A stretch of 64,000 nt of DNA. Origin: Paramecium pentaurelia (lineage: Eukaryota; Ciliophora; Oligohymenophorea; Peniculida; Parameciidae). This document shows positions 1-11,157 of this stretch, piece by piece. A program made the position numbers and the translations under genes. The stretch covers positions 124,001 through 188,000 of the forward strand of contig CAJJDO010000054.1 of NCBI GenBank assembly GCA_905183005.1, read 5' to 3'. Below the pieces are notes generated by a model. It saw only the letters and a list, made by a program, of their open reading frames with translations. It was not told where the DNA came from and made no database searches. Position 1 is the stretch's first letter, and each line of letters opens with the position of its first letter.

Positions 1-866
1 TAAATTTAACTGTGTTCTTTAACCAAATATAAAAAACTTCTAATTTATTTCCATTCATTTTATCTAAACTTATTTATATATTCATACCTCAAAATACTTT
101 TTTATTTCTCAAATTCTTAAAAATTTTGAATTTTCTTTCTCAATTATTTTGAATATGAATGATATGGACATGCTTTATTATTTATCCATCCTAATTTTAT
201 ATCCTTATTTCTTAATTTCTCCTTCTCCATTTCTTATTCATCAACATCAATAATTTAATCTTACTCTCTAAATAATTTCTTCATGTCCTCATAAGTAACT
301 ACTCCATTCTAATCAAAATCCAATCTTCTCCAAATTGCTTCTATATTTATTTTATATCCAAAATCACTTACTAATTAATTTAAATCTTTCTGTTTAAATG
401 GATAATCTAATAACCCCTCTATTTCTATTGGGTATTGCTTAATCTATTATAAAAAATGAATTTCATTAGCTATCAGTATAGATAAATGTTCTTTGATTAA
501 TTCTTATTCTTCTGGTGAACCTACATTTTTTTATAGTTTTTATGTCAATTATGCTCTTAATTAGGGTTTACTCCTAGGCAAACATAAATTCATGAAATTA
601 GCAAATTATAACTTATTATCTTTAAATTCAGAGTAATAATCCGTTAACAATGCACATTGTTCAGTAGGTTTAGATATTAATTTTGAAATTGCTTCTTGAG
701 TTATTTAATTTGTATTTTATTCATCAATTATTTAGAAAGCTCTGTAAAGAGTAAAATATTCATTTGAAGTCATATGAATTTTTGTTCTTTCTATTTGTTC
801 CTCTAAATCAAGAAGATGGATTATCAAATCTATAAAATTTTATCTGTTATTTTTGATATTTTTCAT
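1..866 (-). CDS. EF-hand protein, C-terminus cut by window start
   Basis: The frame is open on the minus strand from the ATG at 864-866 to base 1, so the 3' end lies outside the window and about 288 residues are visible. No intron is needed. Around residue 185 a canonical EF-hand loop is readable (DFDQNGVVTYED), with Asp, Asp, Asn and a final acidic residue in the calcium-ligand positions; the helices before and after fit an EF-hand. The rest is charged and helical with no family I recognise. Calcium binding is inferred from the loop; the partner and role are unknown. The upstream hydrolase gene stops at 903 on the same strand, leaving a 36 bp gap. A later in-frame ATG at 773 is a possible start, but the upstream codons look coding. 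Confidence 0.7.
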
Positions 867-902
867 AATATATTAATTAGTATATATAAACTTAACAAAT
901 AT

Positions 903-2132
903 TCAATTAGAAATGAAAACTCTTAGAAGTAACTCTATAAATATTATTATGCTAACTTTAGTGCTTGCTTTTAAACATGCGTATTTTCTAATAGAATTTA
1001 TAAAATCAATTACTTTCTGAATAAAACTAGAAGTATAGTAATAATAATTCTAATTTTGCTTCTGTATTATTTAACAATCACTCCATAATTGTGTTCCCTC
1101 ATAAAGGACATTTTAATATCTTTGCTTAACATTTTTGTACACCATTAAGTGATGATTATTTTCATTTTTGACCATTCAGAATCATTATGTAATTCATGAA
1201 ATCCCTGTTCAAATATTTTGAGGGTTTTTTCTTTGGATTAGATGAGTCTATAAAAATCAAGGGAATCTAAATGAGATGCAACCTTGTCTTCTTTTCCATG
1301 CAATAATAAGATAGGGATTTTGAATTTAGTTGCATTTGGCAAAATAAATTGCTAAAATAGAAGTACATTGTATGCAAATTAGATACTCATATAAGGATGC
1401 ATGAGGTGATCAGTGGCAAGTTTTTTAATATGATGATTATTTTTTGAAGCATATGATAAATTTTAGTATGTATTGACTTAAAGTTCAGGACATAGTTTTG
1501 TCATAAGCTTAAGAGTGAGCATCTTAATTTTTCCATATTTGGCTGGTACTCTTAATTAAGCACTACTACAAATAAGTCCTTAAAATTGAAATGAGGGATT
1601 CATTAAACAGAAACTGATGATCATAGAAGCACCAAGAGCATGGCAAAATATAAATAAAGGAATTGATCTATCTACTAATTATAAAACGGTGTCTAAATCC
1701 ATATGCATTTATTCAACAGTAGCTTAGCCTCTTATACCTCCAGAATAACCGAATCCTCTTTGGTCATAGAGATAAACTTTAAAATTATTGAGTATAAAAC
1801 AATCTGTCAACTAGAATGAATAAAATTCGAATTTACTTATTGATAATTTCCAGAATGCTCACCAAATCCATGAACTATAATTACTTGAGCATCTACAAAT
1901 TAAGGAGTAAATTCCTAATAATATAATTAAACTCCATGTGTTTTAGTATCGAGATATCTTCTAGAGACCTTTTAATAGCTTAATTAAGTACAGTGATTTT
2001 TGATGTTTATTAAATTCCTAGGAATGACGGATTAAATCCCTTCTTTAACATTTAACTGTCAGATTAGATATCTGTGCTTTCTGTTCTTTTTGGTGAATCC
2101 ATCAATCTCTCATCTATGGTAGAATAGCTCAT
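903..2132 (-). CDS. alpha/beta hydrolase, monoglyceride lipase / lysophospholipase type
   Basis: This 384-residue protein has the order of a serine hydrolase of the monoacylglycerol lipase/lysophospholipase family: VIIVHGFGEHSGNY (oxyanion-hole HG), then LYDQRGFGYSGG, then the helical middle, then an ILLHGKEDKV segment before a late catalytic-type His in GFHEL. The nucleophile elbow reads CHALG rather than GxSxG, so the usual Ser is replaced by Ala or the elbow lies elsewhere; activity is therefore uncertain. Introns are 1969-1991, 1811-1836 and 1050-1075. The last starts GTT; without it the frame would run on and overlap the next gene's ATG, and splicing it gives a plausible tail ending at 903. 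Substrate is not known. Function is inferred from family resemblance. Confidence 0.75.
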
Positions 2133-2747
2133 TATATATTTATTTTTTTGAACCATAGAGTCAAATGTTTATGATTAAGAATGAGGTATTATCTTTCATT
2201 ATGACGCAAGCATTCATTAGATCAATAAATTTTATAAAAATAATATTTTCAGCTATTCAACCTATCTTTTATACGATTGTTTCTCACCTACAGAAAGAAT
2301 AAGAGTTGTCAAACTATGCAACAATAGTAATATTTATAAATAAATTTATAGCATATGCTATAAAACAATGATTTTTTAAATAATCAACTAATTTTAATAT
2401 CAAATTGGTGCAAGTACAATATGAATTTGGATGATCTCCCAAGAATTTACTAAATTTAATTCTTGACATTTTTTATATCAATCTTCATTAATCAATCTGA
2501 AAAATATGTAATTATATTTGTTAATCTTTTATAAGTTCATAAAATTGTCTCATTTTTCATATGACATTCTGGTTTTCATATTATTTTTCTCTATTTAAAT
2601 TATTTAGGGTTCAAACTGATATTTCACAGAATAACAATTGAATTTATTAAATTATTTTTTTGATTTAAATTAAATTTGAGAAACTAGAAATGGAAGGGAT
2701 AAAACAAATTTATACAACTAATTATTGATTATATTGTAATTTTTATG
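2133..2747. other. intergenic, no gene supported
   Basis: AT-rich spacer between the hydrolase start and the stop of the kinase-like gene. A 62-codon minus-strand frame (2284-2469) begins with ATG but has no recognisable domain and does not splice sensibly into the hydrolase, so I do not call it. Confidence 0.5.
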
Positions 2748-4323
2748 TCAATAGTAATTCGGTGTTTATTTATTTCTCATTTCAGTATCCCTAGTCATTT
2801 TCAATGCTTATTAAATCTTTCTGTCAATTTCATTTAATCCATCATCTTATTCTTCCTCTTGATAATACATAGTTGATGTCATGTTTTAAGGGGACTGTAG
2901 TGTGTGATATGGGGACTACTCTATTTGTTATGGTAAATGATGAACAGGTTATTAAACAAAATAATTTGATTGAGCATTTGCTAATTCATTTAAATAAGGT
3001 TGCTATTGATATTAATACATATAAGATTATTATGGAGGAAATTAATTTTATGGTATAGGCATAGGTTATTATTATGTCTATTATTAAGGTAATTAAGATG
3101 CTAAAATTGGTTATTGTGATGGAAGCACTTATTATTGATACTAATAAGGTGGCTATTAAGGTAAAGACTGTATTTATTATGGTTAAACTATTTATTATTA
3201 TTATTATGGTTATTATTATTATTATTATTAAAATTATTAATATTATATTGGTACTTAATTTTGAACCTACTATTGTTGATGTGGAGGTGGTAATGATTAT
3301 GAATATTGTTAATGTTATGGTCTATATGGTGATATAGATTGTTAAGGTATTTGAGGTTGTTAATATACAAGTTAAAATGGCTATAAATTAAGGATCTGAA
3401 CTTCAAATTATTTGAGGGCATCCTGATTATAAAGATTGAAAAATTACATAAATATCTTAATAAGAAGGCCTTTCATCAGGCTACTCTTTTAATAACTCTC
3501 TAACCATTCTATACCATGGATTTGAATATCCTAGTTATTTGACAGTTTCTAATAATTGTTAAAGAAGATGGCCGTCAATTCTATTTGATTTATATAGATT
3601 CTTTCCACTCATTAGAGTAGAGCATTCTAACATTGTAACACCTAAAGAATAGACATCTGATTTAGCTGTAATTGAAGGATTATTAAGTGAATATAACTGT
3701 TCTGGACTTAAATATGCTACTTCTTAATTATTTATTTATCTTTAATAACCTGTTTGATCTGGTTTTAATATGCCTAATTCCTATAAAGAGTTATGTATAA
3801 TTCTTACAGCCATTTTCAAATCATCTGATAATTAAATATTGCAAGGTCTTATATCTCCAAGTACTTTATTTTATTCTTCAAGATAGATTCCCAATTTAGC
3901 AATAGTAAATAGCATCTTCCATAGTTCAGCTTCTGTAAAGTATTAATTAGTTTGTCTCCTTGTATCAATAGACTTTTCTAAAGTGTAATCAAAGAATTCC
4001 AAATATACAGTAATTTTTGAAAAATCTCCACACCATTAATTTTATGAATTTGAATGATAACCTAAGAGTTTGACCAGATTTTAATGCTGAATCTTAGATC
4101 TCTTTTCACAATTACCTAAATTAATCAATTTTATATTACTAATTGATGCATCATATTCTTATGAATTATTGCACCAGATGCTTTTGACCATAATGAAAGT
4201 ATTCTATTGTGTTCGAAATATCTAAACATCTCCAAAACGCAAGTCTTTTAACTCTCTCACTTTAACGCATTGTCTTTAGAATTCTTATACAAATTTTTCA
4301 CTTTATGAAGAATTAGCACCCAT
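2748..4323 (-). CDS. degenerate protein kinase with Gln/Pro-rich prion-like tail
   Basis: About 516 residues in two parts. Residues 1-290 are a eukaryotic kinase fold: a Lys in a beta-3-like strand (FIMVKSI), a catalytic-loop relic LGDIRPCN in which Asp and Asn remain but His-Arg is lost, an APE-equivalent (VAYLSPEQL), the alpha-F Asp region (KSDVYSLG) and the closing Arg (DERPS). No DFG motif is visible between the loop and SPE, so I read it as a pseudokinase. A 25-nt intron (3423-3447) then joins to about 220 residues very rich in Gln and Pro, with several Gln runs written almost entirely in TAA/TAG, ending in an acidic and charged stretch. The join is supported because the frame is open on both sides and closes at 2748. 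The gene sits 24 bp from the HAD gene on the same strand. Confidence 0.8.
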
Positions 4324-4347
4324 TTTTAAATTTATATAGTTAAAACA

Positions 4348-5331
4348 TCATTAAACAACTTTTAATCCTTCTAATTGTAATATCTTATTGTAAGCATCCA
4401 TTAAATCTTTCACAACATATTTCCCAGGATCTTTTGGATCATTCTCACCACCTCTGAACACACCAGTCCTTACTAAAAATGATGGCCATCCAATTTAATT
4501 GGCTCCTCTTATATCACTTGTAGGATTATCACCAATCATATATATATTACCAATATTTTCATGTTTTTCATGTATATATGTTTATACATATTTGTATGTA
4601 TTAAGAGATGGTTTACCATAATAAATGATATTTGGATTTATATTATATTCTTTCTTTAGAATAGAAATTAGTGCATAAGTGAATGTTCCAAATGCTAATC
4701 TTGGTAATTTAAATTAATCTGCATAAGTCACATCATTATTAACTACATAAATAGGTATATCTTTATTCTCTTTAACCAACTTAGATATTGTCTAAATACT
4801 CTCTTCCCACTTTATAGGATCAAATACTATAAAAACTGCTTCAATTTACTTATTTTTCATCTATTCCATATGTCTTTATTTGATATCAGTCTCATATTAT
4901 CTAATAATTTCAGCATCATATTATTTAAATGCAACTTAATCATATATTGCAGAATATTCATCGATTGTGTAATAATATTTTAAATCACAATCCTTAGCTA
5001 TTTCTGTTAGTTTTCCTGCTCCACAAATTAAAATTAATTTATTCTAATATTCATTCATTATTGGTCTTAATGGAGTATAATTTAGAAATATATGATGTCT
5101 TTTAAAATTTGAACCCATTATTTTATTTAATTAATTAGCTTTATCCAATTCTGTACATCCTCCTCCATTAGTCAATAAGTAAAAGGGAATCCTAATATTA
5201 TGTCTTTCTCCATTTGTGTAATGACAATTCAATAATTACTTAATAACTATATCTGAATTTGGAATTATTGACTTCCCTCTTACTAATACTCCATCTATAT
5301 CTGAGACTATAGCTGGGATCAATTTTTTCAT
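4348..5331 (-). CDS. HAD-superfamily phosphatase, CECR5/HDHD5-like
   Basis: Intronless, 327 residues. HAD motif I is at the N-terminus (SDIDGVLVRG, with DxD), followed by YLLTNGGG (motif II Thr-Asn), a Lys in YGKPSL (motif III) and the motif IV region MIGDNPTSDIRGAN. The spacing and the C-terminal GWPSFLVRTGVF are those of the HAD-IIA group, closest in feel to CECR5/HDHD5. It would be a magnesium-dependent phosphohydrolase; the natural substrate cannot be read. It lies 24 bp from the kinase-like gene and 19 bp from the IPK1 gene, all on the minus strand. Length matches the family. Confidence 0.88.
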
Positions 5332-5350
5332 TTTTTATATATAATATAAT

Positions 5351-6404
5351 TCATTTAAGAGAATCATAATAATTTCTCAATTTGATTAATTCATCTATGG
5401 TTGACATGTAATCTTCAATTTTATTTAATGGTTTCAAATCACAATCAACTATTGAATATTAATAAAACAATTTTTAATTTCCAACCTCAACAAATTTGCC
5501 TGAACCTTCTTTTCTAAAACTTCCAATGATTGATAAATCACTTAAAGCTTAAAAGGAAGAAAAGGTTAACAATTTAAAAGCTATTTTTTATATTTCAGGA
5601 TCTTAACACTTTCCTTCTACAATATCCTAAAATTATTTATTAGTTAATTTTTTTTATTTTAATTTTTCATAAGCTTCTTATGTTTCTTCAACTGTAAGAT
5701 TCATTTATTATAACATATGAAAAAATCCTTTGAGTTATTAGATAAGATCCTCTAATAGTAATGTTTCACTAATAATTGATGCTATCTAAAAATTAATTAT
5801 TATGTATTACCTCTTCAATATTAAATTCTTCAATGTTTTAAACATGTTTCTATTAATTATTAAAGAGTCTAAAATTATTCTCAGGAATATCTGCTAAATC
5901 AATTATTGCATCAAATAGATTTTCAATCTTACCATTATAAAACTTTCTAGGGTCATATTTTGAGATTAATGAATCGATTTCCATTTTTGTACATTGATAA
6001 ATATCTTTACCATTTTTTTGTAATTTCTTTTAAGCCTTTAATAGTTAGATCATAAAAAATCTTTGATTCTTAGGATCACATAAGTCTTTATTTTCTTATT
6101 TGTTAGATAAAATTGGTAAAAATGTTTTAGGTTTGATTTCCACCGCAAAAACAACATTAAAAAATAGATTGTCCATAATTTAACATTATTGATCTCCTAT
6201 CTAGTATGGTTGTTTTTTTGCAAAATACTTTTTGAGAGGAGTCCAATCTGTATTATTGAAAGGTAGAATGAGATTACTAGAAATCTCACAAATATCCCTT
6301 GGTTTACGAATTCTGATAACCTTATCTTTAAGAGTGGGATCATTGCCAATATATTAATAGACAATATGTTAAGCACCTTCACCAAGAACTGTATATTGAT
6401 CCAT
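5351..6404 (-). CDS. IPK1: inositol-pentakisphosphate 2-kinase
   Basis: 342 residues after removing a 25-nt intron (5786-5810). The N-terminus has a glycine-rich start (LGEGAQHIVY) and a VIRIRKP segment like the RLRK motif; the diagnostic VEIKPKTFLP segment is present, and near the C-terminus SIVDCDLKP matches the metal-binding Asp motif of the family. The enzyme makes inositol hexakisphosphate (phytate) from IP5, which in eukaryotes supports mRNA export and signalling. Substrate-lobe residues cannot be checked without alignment. It starts 20 bp from the PDHB stop on the same strand. Identification rests on these motifs, so confidence is good but not complete. Confidence 0.82.
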
Positions 6405-6424
6405 TTTTATAATTTAAATATAAA

Positions 6425-7561
6425 TCAACGAGCCCCTTTTAATACATTTAAGACAGCATCAACAATTTGTTCTGTTTTTGGAAATGTAATGGCTTCTAAA
6501 TTAAAAGCATATGGTGTTGGTATTTCAACTCCTGTGACTCTTTAAATAGGAGCATCTAAATATTTAAAAGCTCCTCCTTCCATAATAAGAGCTGCTATTT
6601 CAGCTCCAATACCAGATTATGGCCATCCTTCTTCAACACAAACAACTCTTCCTGTTTTCTTTACACTTTCAATAATAGTATCTCTATCCAATGGTCTTAA
6701 ACTTCTTAAATTAATGACTTCACAACTTATGCCTTCACGAAATAGTTATTCAGCAGCTCTAAGTGAATATTCAACCATTTTAGAAAATGCTACAATTGTA
6801 ACATGTTCACCTTTTCTCATAATCTTAGCTTTTCCAATTGGAGCAATATAATTTGGATCTCTAGCTTCAGCAGATAATTCAAATGATTCACTATATAATA
6901 TCTCGTTCTCCAAAAAAACAACAGGATTTGGATTACGAACAGCTGCCTTTAATAATGATTTTGCATCATCACAATCATAAGGTGCTAATACAATCAATCC
7001 TGGTACATTACTATACCAAGAAGCAAAACATTGAGAATGTTGTGCAGCTACATATGCAGTTGCTCTGAAATATAATATTTATTTATTACCCATTAATTCC
7101 TCTAAATACTATTGAAGCCTTTTAATCTCCAGCACTCATATAATGTGCTTTGGCTGCTGAATTTATGATGTGATCAATTGCTTACATTGCAAAATTCCAT
7201 GTCATAAATTCAACTATGGGTTTTAATCCATAAAGGGCAGCTCCGACTGAGATACCTGTAAATCCTGCTTCAGTGATTGGTGTATCAATAATTCTATCAC
7301 CTCCATATTTTTAGAAAAGTCCTTTAGAAACTTTATAAGCACCTTGAAATTGCCCTACTTCTTCACCTAAAATATTACTTTGAAAATTTACCAATTAAAA
7401 ATACATTTGGATCATTAGCAAGCTCTTCATCCATGGCTAGATTTATTGCTTCTCTAACGGTCATCTTGATTGGAGTTAATTATGATGTTTCTAGAATGAT
7501 AATGATCTTAATTTATACATGGTTGATATGCATAGCGCAATTTCAATAAATTTCTATACAT
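6425..7561 (-). CDS. PDHB: pyruvate dehydrogenase E1 component, beta subunit (mitochondrial)
   Basis: 352 residues after three introns (7491-7518, 7367-7391, 7065-7089). The spliced N-terminus MYRNLLKLRYAYQP is basic and free of acidic residues, as expected for a mitochondrial presequence, then MTVREAINLAMDEEL opens the transketolase-like domain. Family segments follow: GEEVGQFQGAYKVS, DTPITEAGFTGI, GLKPIVEFMTWNF, IVFRG..NGA, HSQCFASWY, LIVLAPYD, NLRSLRPLD and VEEGWPQSGIG. With the alpha subunit it decarboxylates pyruvate and acetylates lipoyl-E2 in the matrix. The start was chosen because splicing of the first intron is required to connect the presequence to the domain. The start lies only 8 bp from the divergent RING gene start. 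Confidence 0.95.
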
Positions 7562-7569
7562 TAATTTTA

Positions 7570-9052
7570 ATGATATTTTTATTATGCATATCAGCTGTTT
7601 TAGCAAACTTTAATACTTAGTATGTAACTGATCAATTGGAAATTTAACAAACAAATTTGAATAGTTCCAAAACTTATTTGTTGTCCATGATAATTACTCA
7701 ATTACCAATAAATAATTATTGTTTACCATTGCTATAAATCATCATAAATAATTAAACTTATAATGATTCATTAGCTTATTCAATTAAAGCTAATATTCAG
7801 AAAGTATATTTTGATTAAACTGAAAATATTACTATCAAAGTTAGTTGTAATTTATTAGAGTACTTTTAAAATCAAAAAAACATCAATAAAACAATGCATT
7901 TTAATTTGACTCTAAATGAAGCTGTAAATCTAATTTCAATTTTAGAAATAACATATTTAATCACCTTGTTAATTCCCTCATTATGGATAGAATTGCAGTC
8001 TTTCAATTTAACAAATCTAAAAAGAATTTTCTGTAACAATTCTAATTTTGAACAATACCTGGTTTTATGCTTATACTATTCTTGATAATAACAATTATGA
8101 AGTAATTAATATTATAATAATTTACTAGGTTTATGTTTAAAATGGAGAATCCTTATTTGGTATTTCTATCATTTCATTTAATAAAGTTAATGTAACTAGA
8201 CTTCCATCATTTCTATAAAATTTTGTTGTTTTAAATACTGATAATAATGAAAATTAAATTTCCTTATCTTAAACAGAAGATAGTTAGGATAGTATATATA
8301 TAATTGGATTGTATAATTTCAATTCCACTTAAATTCAAGAAATTACAATTACAATTACGTACATATAATAAATAATAAATATAGATGTCCTTTTTAAAAT
8401 GAAGAATTTCCATTTTGGGCTACTATTCTTTTGATTTCTATAGTAATTTTTGGTCTATTACTTTTTCTAATAATATTATGTCATTATAGAAGATAATACA
8501 AAAAAATTACTTAAATTAAACCAGTTTTGGATAGAAAAGTATTAAAAAAATATATGCCAACTAAAAAAGTGGATTCTAAAATGAGTTCTGATACTTGTTC
8601 AGTTTGTTTAGTTTAATTTGAATTAAAAGAGAAATATTGTTAAACTCCTTGCAATCATTATTTTCACGAACAATGTTTATATGATTGGTATACTAATATT
8701 CTATTAAAGGACAACAAAATAAGCTAATTGTCCAGTTTGTAGATAAGGTTTATTAGAAAATGAAATTAATCAATTATAAGAGGTTAAGAAAAACAGAAAT
8801 CTATAAGCAGAATAGTTAAATAATTAGGAATCTATAAAATCAAAGGAGGATCCACCATCACAAACTTACAGGGATTTACCATTTCTATAATTATCATCTT
8901 CTCCTTTTAGAACTTAGTGTAAAATAGAATTAGATTGCTCTCCTTAAGGAGAACATTCACCTTAAATAATTTAATTTGATGGATCTCCTCAAAATCTAAC
9001 AAATCGAAATCTGTATTTTTAATCAGATGGCATTGTAGAATCATAAAATTGA
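7570..9052 (+). CDS. single-pass membrane RING-H2 ubiquitin ligase
   Basis: 470 residues after introns 7924-7945, 8359-8384 and 8688-8709. It begins with a signal peptide (MIFLLCISAVLANF), followed by about 260 residues of presumed lumenal domain rich in Asn, with a short Cys cluster. One membrane segment follows (WATILLISIVIFGLLLFLII), then a basic linker and a RING-H2 finger: CSVC, CNHYFH, C, CPVC with C3H2C3 spacing. The third intron interrupts the RING and must be spliced to restore it. The layout is that of membrane ligases such as RNF13/GRAIL-type proteins, though I cannot confirm a PA domain. The cytosolic tail is Ser/Gln-rich. Role in endosomal protein turnover is inference. Confidence 0.85.
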
Positions 9053-9423
9053 TATAATTTCTCATGGTTAATATAAAAATTAATATTAATTATAATATTC
9101 AATTATAATGATTCTTAATTCATTTAATATTTCAAATATTAAAAATCTAAAGTTGCAAATAAATCCTATTTTTATAGACAGTAGATAATTGAACTTATAG
9201 GTTGAGAACTATAATCTTTTAAAAATATATTATATGTTTATAAATGTAAAATAATAATAATAATTATTATTTTTAACATTTTCATACTAATTTTATTTAT
9301 TATAAGTAATATTTGAAGTATTTAATAATTATTATCTTATTCTTCATCTTGTAATTTTGAATTATATTTAAATATAGATATATATTTGCCATATGATGAT
9401 TTAATATATGTGATTTTATTTTC
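9053..9423. other. intergenic, AT-rich, nothing supported
   Basis: Convergent spacer between the RING gene stop and the centrin-like gene stop. It contains short AT repeats and no frame with coding character on either strand. Confidence 0.5.
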
Positions 9424-10045
9424 TCAATATCTTCTTGGAGCGGTGATGATTTCGTAAAACTCCTCAAATGAGATTTATTCTGGACTCTCTGTTTTTCTTA
9501 GAATGTGAATATGATGGATCATTTCATGCAATTCATCATCATTGAGAGTTTCACCCAATTCCTTTGCCACACGTTTAAGATTCACGAAATCAATGAATCT
9601 AAAATATCTTCAAATATATACCCAGTATCTTCAGGATCATAAATTTGGAACAATTTGAATGCACCCTCTTTTGTTTTATTATTTCCCAATCTATCTGATA
9701 TAATATTAACAAAAGTATCAAAATCAATTGAGCCTCCAAAACTAATATTAAGATGTATATTAATACTTTTCCAAATCTTAAACCATTTGATACACAAACT
9801 TGTTTCTAGCATCAACTCCTAAATCTTCAAGCACCTTTTTAATTTCGTGTGCATCAATTGTGCCACTCTTATCATCATCAAATAAATCAAATGTTTCCTT
9901 TTTATGGTTACAACACTCTTACTCTCAAATCATTGATTTCCTCTGGAGTCAAATAATTCTCCTTTGGTTTTTAAGGCTTAGCAGGTGCTTAAACCTTCTT
10001 GTTTGGTGCTGGCTATTACTCAACCTATTTGTTTGTTCTAGACAT
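9424..10045 (-). CDS. centrin-like EF-hand protein
   Basis: 182 residues after introns 9898-9922, 9742-9766 and 9599-9621; each must be removed to keep the frame. A basic Pro/Lys-rich N-terminus (APNKKVQAPAKPQKP) leads into YLTPEEINDLRETFDLFDDDKSGTID, the typical first centrin helix and a full first calcium loop. The other three loops have lost ligands: the second lacks its Asp residues, the third reads YDPEDTGFIDF, and the last has an unrelated sequence. The linker NLKRVAKELGETL is strongly centrin-like. Centrins act in basal bodies and, in Paramecium, in the infraciliary lattice. Here at most one strong calcium site is likely, so it may be a structural or specialised member. Confidence 0.85.
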
Positions 10046-10140
10046 ATCTATTTAATAATTTTATTTATATATTTTTCACTATTCATAATAATCCTAATAA
10101 ATGTTGTCCGAAAATTTCAGTTTAGCTCTCATTATTTGAT

Positions 10141-10533
10141 TCATCTACTATTTTCAATCATTAACCACTTAGCTTAAATTAAATACTAATCATAATTAAT
10201 ATCTAAAATTATAATTGTTTGCCAATAATTAGATAAAAAATAATACACATATCTCTCTATTTCCACATAATTAAAATATATTTAAGCCATTTTATTAGCC
10301 ATTCTAAATAAATTATAGATATAATCATCTAAATTTACTTACACATTCTCTTCTATTTGTTATAAGGAGTATCAGTTACTGTCTTATTTATTTATATATT
10401 TTTTTTTTTTTTTAGGCAGAGTAAATTCATTAATGTGTTTTATTCATTTATAAGTTTCATTTAATTCTATTTTATTTTCTTAGTTCCAGGTAATATCCTT
10501 CTCATTTACTCTAAAATTGATTAAAATAAACAT
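10141..10533 (-). pseudogene. possible small gene, broken by one in-frame TGA
   Basis: In one minus-strand frame a coding-looking stretch runs from an ATG at 10531-10533 to a TGA at 10141-10143. A 27-nt GTA..TAG intron (10353-10379) removes one TGA cleanly. One TGA remains at 10444-10446, with plausible codons on both sides and a 15-base poly-A run downstream that stays in frame. The C-terminal part reads like a helical domain (NLDDYIYNLFRMANKMAQ). I recognise no family. It may be a decaying duplicate, a gene whose start I have misplaced, or chance; confidence is low. Confidence 0.3.
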
Positions 10534-11157
10534 CTAAATATTAAAGTAAATATAATAGGGCTATATTTAATTTTTTTTTTAATGGAAATAAACTTGTCAA
10601 TAAGAAATAGATGTTAAAGTAATGTATTATAATTTTATTTGTTTTTTATATTTTGATTTAAAAGTATTTTTAATAATTACATTAAAATACTCTATATATT
10701 TTGATTATTTTTATCTAATTATCTTTTATTATTCTAATCACAAATTAATTGATCTCTTTTTGTAATAGTTTTATTTCCAAAAATAATAATCAATTGTGTT
10801 TTATCAATTTATATATAAAATTTATTGGAATTGATAAAATTTTTATTCTCATCATATTAAATTTATAATAGGATTAATAATAAATTATACTAAAAATTCA
10901 CTTAACTAAAAAAGAGATGTAAAATTTATGAGTTCATACATAATTCTTGTACATTAAAATTATATTCTATATAAATTAATATAAACAAATTTGAATTCTA
11001 TATATAATTCTCTAAATTAGTTTATATATTCATAAGAAAAGAGAAGTCTTTAGTTGATTGAATATATTTTAATAATACATATTATATTTGTTTAACATCT
11101 CTTTTTAAAAAGATTAAAAGGATTTTTAAATAATAAAAAAAATTTGTTTTATTAGAG
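10534..11157. other. intergenic, upstream of the L14e gene
   Basis: Very AT-rich with several long A/T runs; no coding frame or RNA gene is recognisable. It should hold the promoter of the ribosomal protein gene. Confidence 0.5.

Noticed and set aside
863..1080. Hydrolase reading through to a TGA that overlaps the next gene's ATG
   Set aside because: Removing the 26-nt GTT..TAG intron at 1050-1075 gives a better C-terminus and a stop at 903, so the overlap is not real.
2284..2469. 62-codon minus-strand ORF with ATG upstream of the hydrolase
   Set aside because: No similarity recognised and no splice into the hydrolase frame.
2873..3337. Plus-strand open frames over a Tyr/Gly- and Ile/Val-rich repeat
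   Set aside because: They are the complement of the Gln/Pro-rich tail of the minus-strand kinase-like gene; the plus frame that looks Gly/Tyr-rich carries many TGA codons.
3188..3421. Minus-strand Asn/His-rich open frame
   Set aside because: It is an alternative frame of the same tail exon. The Gln/Pro frame is joined to the kinase by a proper 25-nt intron and runs to a TGA, so the Asn/His frame is a shadow.
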